From NCBI GenBank assembly GCA_029378245.1, contig JARKIF010000083.1:78885-142884 (forward strand): a stretch of 64,000 bases of DNA, written 5' to 3'. A model generated the notes under the pieces. It worked only from the letters and a program-made list of their open reading frames with translations, was not told the DNA's origin and ran no database searches. Positions within the stretch are counted from its first letter, which is position 1. The number at the start of each line of letters is the position of its first letter. Of the stretch, positions 56,301 through 64,000 are shown in pieces. Position numbers and translations under genes: made by a program. The stretch is from Roridomyces roridus (taxonomy: Eukaryota > Basidiomycota > Agaricomycetes > Agaricales > Mycenaceae).

Positions 56301-59300
56301 GCGCCGTCAATCCCAGCCGGATTTCCAAGACGTTCACGGACGCTGCGTTGCGTGAGGTTGTCGACAGCATCGCAACTTCCACTGGCACGCTCCTTGAGAT
56401 TGTCAACTACAACGTCGAGGTATGTGAACAACGTTTTACTCTAGATTATTCTCTGATTTTCGATTTAGGGCCAACAATACGTTTGTGCCGGAGAATTGGT
56501 TGCTCTTCAAACCATGACGAACGTTCTCAACTATCTCAAGGTTCAGAAGATTGACATTGCCAAGGTAATTCGTTTGAAATCTATTCGCCAGTTTCTGACA
56601 TTTCTTCGTAGTTGACCGAGACCTTCACCGTCGAGAAGGTCAAGGAGATGTTGGGCGACATTGTCCAAGAATGCCACAACCGCGCCTTGGAGCAACAGAA
56701 GGCCGAAGGGTACATCCAACTCGAGCGTGGCTTCGCCACCATCCCTTTGCCGGGTATCGACGTTCCTTTCCACTCCCGTTATCTCTGGGCCGGCGTGTTG
56801 CCTTTCCGCGCTTGTGAGTTATTTTTATGCAAGCCACGCAAACCGCTCAAATGTTTCAATAGATCTCTCCAAGAAGATCAATGTCGCGAGTCTCAACCCC
56901 GACACGCTCATTGGGAAATACATTCCCAATCTGATCGCCATTCCTTTCGATGTCACCCAGGAGTACGCCCAGATCATCTACGACCAGACGTCTTCGCCCC
57001 GGCTTGACAAGGTCCTCAAGCGGTGGGAGCAGGAGAATTGGGCAAGCCCCGAGCAGCGCCAGAAGCTCGCTTACATCATCCTGGTCGAGCTCCTTGCCTA
57101 TCAGTTCGCTTCGCCAGTCCGCTGGATCCAGACCCAGGACTGCCTCTTCACCGACTACGCGTTCGAGCGTCTCATCGAGCTCGGCCCGTCGCCGACTCTC
57201 ACTGGCATGGCGTCGCGCACGCTCAAGGCCAAGTACGAGGCCGAGGACGACGCCATCAGCCGTACCCGCGAGATTCTCTGCCACGCCAAGAACGTGAAGG
57301 AGATCTACTACCAGTTCGAGGATGAGCCCGAGGCTGCTGCCGAGGCTGAATCTTCTTCTGCAGCCGAGGCCGCTCCTGTCGCTGCTGCCGCTCCCGTTGC
57401 CGTTGCCGCCGCCGCTCCTGCTGCTGCTTCCGCGGGTCCGGCCACCTCCATCGAAGAGGCGCCGATCAAGGCCATCGACATTTTGAGTGTCATTGTTGCT
57501 CAGAAACTCAAGAAACGTGTTGATGAAGTGCCGTTGTCCAAGTCCATCAAGGATCTCGTTGGCGGCAAGTCGACCCTCCAGAACGAGATTTTGGGTGACC
57601 TCCAGCTCGAGTTTACGTCGGCGCCTGAGAAGGGCGAGGAACTCCCTCTCGAGGAGCTTGGTTCTGCTTTGAGCACCGGATTTAGCGGAGTTCTCGGCAA
57701 GTACTCCACTGGCCTGATTTCTCGTGTCGTCGGTGGAAAGATGCCTGGTGGCTTCAACTCGACCGCGATCAAGAGCCACTTGTCCAAGGCGTGGGGTCTT
57801 GGCCCCAGTCGGTCTGACGGAGTTCTTCTTTTGGCCACTACCATGGAACCCGCCAAGCGATTTGGCGCCGAGGCCGAGGCCAAAGCGTGGCTCGATAGCG
57901 TGGTTCCTATCTACGCTCAACGCGCTGGGATTACCTTGTCTTCCGGTGGCTCGGGCGGTGGAGGCGGTGGAGGCGGGGCGTCTGGTGGTGCCGTTATCAA
58001 CAGCGAGGAGTTCACCAAGTTCCAGTCCGAGCAGGAGAAGTTTGCTGCTCAGCACGTCGAGCTGTACATGCGCTACCTCAAGCGTGATTCTCGTGCCGGC
58101 GAGACGGCGCTCGATCAGGAGAAGGCCAACAGCCTTGCTCTGCAGACCAAGCTCGACAACATCGCCAAGGAGCACGGCGATGTGTACATTGAAGGTGTTC
58201 AGCCGATGTTCGATCCCTTGAAGGCGCGTCACTTTGACTCGTCTTGGAACTGGGTCCGTCAAGACGCGCTCGTCATGTACTACGACATCATCTTCGGCCG
58301 TCTCACCACTGTCGATCGGGACATCACCGCTCGTTGCATTGCGCTCATGAACCGTGCTGACCCCGAAGTTCTGGCGTACATGCAATACAACATTGACCAC
58401 TGTGATCCCAGCAAGGGCGAGACTTACAAGCTCGCCAAGCAGTTCGGTCAGCAGTTGATCGACAATACTCGGGCCGCTCTTGGTCAACCTCCCGTCTACA
58501 AAGATGGTGCGTCTCTTTGCTTAATTTCTTTCGTATCTGACCTTTTCCATTAGTCACGTTCCCCACCGCTCCTCACACCGAGGTCACGTCGAAGGGCGAG
58601 ATTATCTACTCGGAAGTCGTCCGCGAGAACGTGCGCAAGTTGGAGGCGTACGTTGAAGAGATGGCCAGCGGTGACACCGTCTCTGGCGCCGTCAACATCA
58701 ACAAAGTCCAGGAGGATGTTCTCAAGCTCTGGACGGTCGTCAAGTCGCAGCCCGGCATCAGCCAGGAGCAGAAGAACCGCATCAAGGCGCTCTACGAAGG
58801 TGTTGTTCGGTCGCTTCGCAAGACGCCCGATAGTCACCCGCGTCCCGGCCCGAGGACCCGCCGGTCTTCGTCGCAATTCCTCCGTCCCCAACTCACGCAG
58901 ACCACCTCGGTTTCCGCGGACAAGGTCCCTCTCCTCCACTTGAAGCGCAGGGCCGGCACTTCTTGGGAGTACAGCAGCAACTTGACCGGCGTGTACCTCG
59001 ATATCTTGCACGAAATCGCCACGTCCGGTACGACTTTCAAGGACAAGAACGCTCTTTGCACGGGTGTTGGCAAGGGTTCGATTGGTGTCGAGATCGTCAA
59101 GGGTCTCTTGTCTGGTGGCGCTCACGTTGTCATCACCACTTCGCGGTACAACCGCGCCACCGTCGAGTACTACCAGTCGATCTTCCAGACGTTCGGGAGT
59201 GGCGGTTCGGCCCTCACCGTCGTGCCTTTCAACCAGGGCTCCAAGCAGGATGTCGAGGCCCTCGTCGACTACATCTACGCCAACCTCGGACTTGATCTCG

Positions 59301-62300
59301 ACTACATCATTCCTTTCGCTGGTGTGCCCGAGAACGGCCGTGAAATCGACGGCTTGGACGACAAGTCCGAGCTCGCTCACCGGATCATGTTGGTCAACCT
59401 GCTCCGTATTCTCGGCGCTGTCAAGACCAAGAAGGCCAACCGTCACTTTGTGACCCGGCCGACGCAGGTCATCCTTCCCTTGTCTCCCAACCACGGTCTC
59501 TTTGGAAACGACGGCTTGTATTCCGAGTCCAAGATTTCTCTCGAGACCCTCTTCCAACGTTGGGCTTCGGAAAGCTGGGGCGAATATCTCTGTCTGGCCG
59601 GCGCTGTCATTGGGTGTGTGGCCTTGTTTGTCTTTTGATTTCAAACTCTGATTTCTTTCGTAGATGGACGCGCGGTACTGGTCTCATGGGCCCTACCAAC
59701 ATCGTCGCGCACGAGCTCGAGAGCTACGGTGTTCGCACCTTCTCTGCCAAGGAGATGGCGTTCAACATCCTTGGTCTCATGCACCCATTGCTCTTCAGCA
59801 TCACCCAGGTCGAGCCTATTTGGGCAGATCTCAACGGTGGTATGGACAAGCTCCCCGACCTTGCTGACATTACTGGTCGCATCCGGTCCGATCTGATGAA
59901 GAAGAGCGACCTCCGCCGCGCTATTGCTGTCGACAACTCGGCCGACTTCAAGATCGTCAACGGAGTCGAGGCCGAGAGACTGCTCCAGACCGTCAACGTG
60001 ACCCCTCGCGCCAACTTCCGTTTCGACTTCCCCAAGCTCGAGTCTCACGACAGCCTGTCGTCGGAGCTCTCTGCCTTGCAGGGTCTGGTCGATCTCGAGA
60101 AGGTTGTCGTCATCACTGGGTTCGGTGAAGTTGGTCCCTGGGGAAGCTCGCGTACGCGGTGGGAGATGGAGGCTCGGGGCGAGTTTACGATCGAAGGTTG
60201 CATCGAGATGGCCTGGATCATGGGCTACATCAAGCATTTCGATGGTCGTCTCAAAGATGGTTCGCTCTACGTTGGTTGGGTTGATAGCAAGACCTCGGAA
60301 CCCGTCGACGACAAGGACGTCAAGGGACGTTACCAGAAGGACATCTTGCAGCATGCTGGTATCCGCTTGATTGGTGCGTTTGTTCTATCCATTTCACTGA
60401 CCAATGACTGATGATATTTTCAGCGCCTGAAAACTTCCGCGGCTACGACCCGAAGAAGAAGACGTTCAACCAGGAAGTCGAGTTGATCCATGACCTCGAG
60501 GCCATCGAGGTGTCTGAATCGGACGCCCAGAAATTCAAGCTCCAGCACGGCGACAAGTGCGACGTCTGGGCTGGCGAGGGCGGACAGTGGTTCTTCAAGC
60601 TCAAGAAGGGCGCGCTCGTGTTTGTCCCCAAGAGTTTCGCGTTCAGCCGCCTTGTTGCGGGTCAAGTTCCTGCTGGCTGGCACGCCGGGCGGTACGGTAT
60701 TCCTGATGACATCATTGCGCAGGCCGATCGGACGACTCTGTGGTCCTTGGTCGCTGCCGCCGAGGCGCTCAACGCGTCGGGAATCACCGATCCCTACGAG
60801 CTCTACAAGTACATCCATCCTTCCGAGGTTGGAACGTCTCTCGGTAGTGGTATCGGTGGTGTCATCAGCTTGTCCAAGATGTTCAAAGATCGTCGGGACG
60901 AGAAGGAGGTGCAGAACGACATTCTGCAGGAGACGTTCATCAACACGACGGCTGGGTGGATCAATTTGCTGCTCATGTCTTCCAGTGGACCTGTCAAGAT
61001 TCCTGTCGGAGCCTGGTGAGTACAGACTTGTTTTCGCCTTTGGATTTTGCTCATTTTCTTTGTAGCGCTACTGCTTTGCAATCACTCGAGATTGCCTGCG
61101 ACACGATTCTTTCGGGCAAAGCCAAGGTCATGATTGCGGGTGGTTTCGATGACACGAGTGAGGAGGGTTCTTACGAGTTTGCCAACATGAAGGCCACGAG
61201 CAACGCCGAAACCGAGTTTGCCATGGGCCGCGAGCCGACGGAGATGTCGCGTCCGGCTACGACGACTCGTTCCGGGTTCATGGAGTCGATGGGTTCCGGT
61301 GTCCACATTGTGATGAATGCCAAGACGGCGTTGCAACTGGGTTGCCCCATCCGCGGTATTCTTGCCTTCACGTCCACCTCAACGTGCGTAACAGCACACT
61401 TTCTCTCTTACTCGAGTACTGAACCTTCTTTTTAGCGACAAGGCTGGGCGTTCCATTCCGGCTCCTGGTCTTGGTCCTCTGACGGTCGCGCGTGAAGTTC
61501 CTTCGAAACACCCCCTCCCCATCCTCGATCTCGCATATCGCGCTCGCCAACTTGCCTTCCGTCGCTCGCAGATCACGCAATGGCTCACCCACGAGCACTC
61601 GCAACTGCAGGACGAGCTTCGCTTCCGCAAGGATGAAGGCGAATCCGTTGACGACGAGTACTTCTCGGCTCGGGTTGCGAACATTGAGAAGGAGGCCGCG
61701 CAGCAAGAGCGAGATGCTTTGGCCATGTATGGCATGCTTGAGGGAGCTGATCCTCGCGTCTCTCCTCTCCGCCGTGCCCTTGCTGTCTGGGGTTTGACCG
61801 CCGACGACATTGGTGTCCTGTCTATCCACGGGACCAGCACCAAGGCCAACGAGGAGAACGAGACTCGTATTTGGAACGACATCTTCACTTCCATGTCCCG
61901 CTCTCCAGGAAACGCCGTGCCGATTATGGCGCAGAAGAGTCTGGTCGGGCACTCGAAGGGTGGGTCTGCTGCATGGCAGATGGCTGGATTGCTGCAGACC
62001 GTCAACACTGGTATCGTTCCCGGCAACCGGAATAGCGACAACATTGACTCGCACTTCCGTGACCGGCGATTCCTGATGTTCCCGTCCAAGTCCATTCACA
62101 CCGACGGCATCCGTGCGGGTGTCATGTCTTCCTTTGGATTCGGTCAAGTTGGCGGTATTGCTCTGATTGTCCACCCCCGCTACCTCTTCGCCACGCTCGA
62201 GCGTTCGTTGTATGAAGGCTACCAGCAGCGTCACGAGACTCGGGCCTTGCAGTCATACAAGGCGATGAGCGAGATGATGATCAAGAACCAGCTCGTCAAA

Positions 62301-62900
62301 CTCAAGGAGGCGCCTCCCTACGGCTACGACATCGAGGCGCGTGTTCTCATGAACCCGTTGGCAAGAGCCAGCCACGATGTCAAGACGGGCTCTTACAAGT
62401 TCTCTACCCCGACCACGACGATCCCGATGGACACGACCAACGTGGCAGCTCTGGCTTCCAGCCTCGCCCCTCCATCGTCCGGAGTCATTGGTGTCGGTGT
62501 TGACCAAGGTGCGTCTCTTTGTTTTCTTCTGCCACCCCAATCTGATCTTTCTACAGAGCTCATCTCAGCCGTCCCCTCGTCAAACCGACATTCGTGACGC
62601 GCAACTTTACGCCGCGCGAGATCGCATACTGCCGCTCTCAACCCTCCCCGCCCTCGTCCTTTGCCGCCCGCTGGGTAGGCAAGGAGGCTGTCTTCAAGTC
62701 TCTGGGTGTCCAATCGAAGGGCGCTGCCGCCGCCAATGCAGGATATTGAAATCCTCAACGACGAGGCGACTGGGGCACCTGCGGTGACGCTTCACGGCGA
62801 TGCCAAGCGGGCTGCGGATGAGAAGGGTGTTTCCAAGGTGGTCATCTCACTCAGCCATTCCGAGACAGTGGCGATCGCTTTCGCTCAGGCGTCTTCATGA
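50353..62900 (+). CDS. Fungal type I fatty acid synthase, beta and alpha chains fused
   Basis: Sixteen exons sum to 11,805 bases, 3,935 codons, making long-chain acyl-CoA from acetyl- and malonyl-CoA in the cytosol. Domain order with landmarks: acetyl transferase (GHSQG near 285); enoyl reductase ([12 protein letters not shown] from about 600); dehydratase ([17 protein letters not shown] near 1580); malonyl/palmitoyl transferase ([13 protein letters not shown] near 1695, GHSLGEYSA near 1834). The beta-alpha junction is at about 2080 (57040-57050). Next come the acyl carrier protein (LVGGKSTLQ, carrier serine near 2255) between Ala/Pro-rich and Gly-rich linkers, ketoreductase (GVGKGSIG near 2738, YSESK near 2890), ketosynthase (GACATALQ, Cys near 3357; SIHGTST; VGHSKGG) and phosphopantetheinyl transferase from about 3813. 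Two opposite 1-base shifts interrupt the last domain: after SAVPSSN (62585-62590) and before MQDIEIL (62730-62736). Taken literally, the protein stops at 62597. Confidence 0.93.
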
Positions 62901-63204
62901 TTGCTTTCCTTTTTGCTGCACGATATATAACATGGTTTCTGTACAATAACGACAAGTAATACGCATAGACTCAATAGAAATTTCTTCTGCATTCTCTTTT
63001 CGTTCCCTCAGACTCGTGTACCTCCTAATCCAGGACCAGAGTCGAGCTTGCCGCACGAACCAGATCAGAGGCGTCGCTGAAGTACGGTGAAGTGTCTACT
63101 CGAACTGGCAATATGTGTGTTGTACAAAAAGTCAGATTTCAAGTTGTTGGCAAGAATACAGCTACTGGAAACAAAAACAAGCAAGCAATCCCCGTCATTC
63201 ACGT
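62901..63204. other. Convergent 3' flanks
   Basis: About 300 bases between the ends of the fatty acid synthase and DBP5 genes, which converge here. AT-rich stretches at 62925-63000 probably carry poly(A) signals. No gene is seen. Confidence 0.4.
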
Positions 63205-64000
63205 CTACTTCAACGCGTCCTTCATTTTCTAGCGCCATCATGAGCAAAGAACGGACACGAGAAAAGAAGAGAGAAAAACACACCTGCTCCATCATCCACA
63301 TCATTCGTCTCGATCCTCAAAATCTTCTGATTCGTATCCTTTTCAATCTTCTCCATCTGCAACCACGTCCGCTTGTCGTGCACAAAGTTGATGGAAATAC
63401 CACGGCGTCCAAAACGACCCGTACGGCCAATCCGATGAATATACGTCTCGATGTCCGGGTTGTCCCCGTGGAACCCAGGGCCCTCGTGGCCCCCACGCTC
63501 GTACAACAACGGCAGGTCATAGTTGACCACCATGTTGACTTGCAGGATGTCGATACCGCGGGCGATGACGTTGGTCGTAATCAACACTTTTTCGCGCCCG
63601 TCCCGGAAGTTGTCGATAATCGCGTCACGTTCAGAGGGGTCTTTGGCGCCGTGCAAGGACGCGACTTTGTGTCCCTCATCATACGTGCCGCGATTCGGTC
63701 TGCAGTGGCTTTGTGCTATGAATAAAAGTAAGAAGAGGGTGTGGTTTCGAACGCAAGACAACTCACCTGGGTGAAGATGATACTCTGTCCCACGGTCAAT
63801 AACGCATACAGCCGCACAAGAATATCGTATTTATGCTCCTCGTCCTTGCAGTCCATGTAGAATTGCCGAATTCCAGAGATATTGAGCTCCTCCTTTTGCA
63901 GCTCAATCTTGTTGGCGTTGGGCGCGAATTTGGATGCAAACGAACGGACGTGGTCGGGGAACGTGGCGGAGAAGAGGAGGATTTGGACCGGGTTCCCGCG
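63205..64000 (-). CDS. DBP5: DEAD-box RNA helicase of mRNA export, 3' part (partial)
   Basis: Enters from the right edge. The visible exons read [20 protein letters not shown] (motif III SAT), [28 protein letters not shown], then after an intron (about 63717-63767) [52 protein letters not shown] (motif V) and [20 protein letters not shown] (motif VI). IRQFYMDC and the [20 protein letters not shown] insert identify Dbp5/DDX19, which remodels mRNPs at the nuclear pore with Gle1. The last intron is uncertain. The exon KMKDALK with TAG at 63205-63207 is the likely end. The N-terminal half, with the ATP-binding motifs, lies outside the window. Confidence 0.9.

Noticed and set aside
56856..58487. 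543-codon minus-strand frame inside the fatty acid synthase
   Set aside because: Antisense shadow caused by strong codon bias of the synthase exon; no independent domain.

Overview
This window is nuclear DNA of a filamentous basidiomycete, most likely an agaricomycete. The reasons are many introns of about 45-70 bases with GT...AG ends, basidiomycete-typical families (DUF6534-like membrane proteins, BTB proteins, arrestin-like proteins) and a one-piece fungal fatty acid synthase in which the beta and alpha chains are joined. No rRNA, tRNA or CRISPR array was recognised. Exon borders were worked out by eye; spans run from start codon to stop codon including introns.

Layout: 1-853 holds the start of an arrestin-like gene (minus, runs off the left edge). 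2013-3691 is an STK16/Env7-type kinase. 3911-11390 holds three genes of the AAA-ATPase-like / PD-(D/E)XK nuclease type: two minus-strand paralogues around one plus-strand gene. 11695-15735 holds a nucleolar-type zinc-finger gene and a mitochondrial RNB exoribonuclease, divergent across 53 bases. From about 16.5 kb to 45 kb the region is accessory and built from duplications. A segment carrying an unknown membrane-protein gene (family A) and, upstream of it, a non-coding element (element B) occurs three times (about 16500-20800, 23150-27800, 41510-44905). Between the second and third copies lies a tandem array of three DUF6534-like membrane genes with decayed relatives. Single genes sit in between: BTB protein, proline-rich protein, SDR, a small secreted protein, a lipid-anchor-type small protein, an ankyrin protein and a CDK-like kinase.

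From 45.2 kb on the genes are housekeeping and nutrient/growth-related: VTC4 (polyphosphate polymerase, SPX phosphate sensor), GTR2/RagC (TORC1 amino-acid signalling), the 3,934-codon fused fatty acid synthase, and the 3' part of the DBP5 mRNA-export helicase.

Main points of interest: (1) the nuclease cluster, where divergent neighbours seem to have lost complementary motifs; (2) the triplicated A+B segment, with one copy frameshifted in its signal peptide and another with a damaged TATA box; (3) element B, whose indels break every frame while two perfect inverted repeats are kept; (4) two compensating 1-base shifts in the phosphopantetheinyl transferase domain of the fatty acid synthase, which are either assembly errors or a serious lesion.
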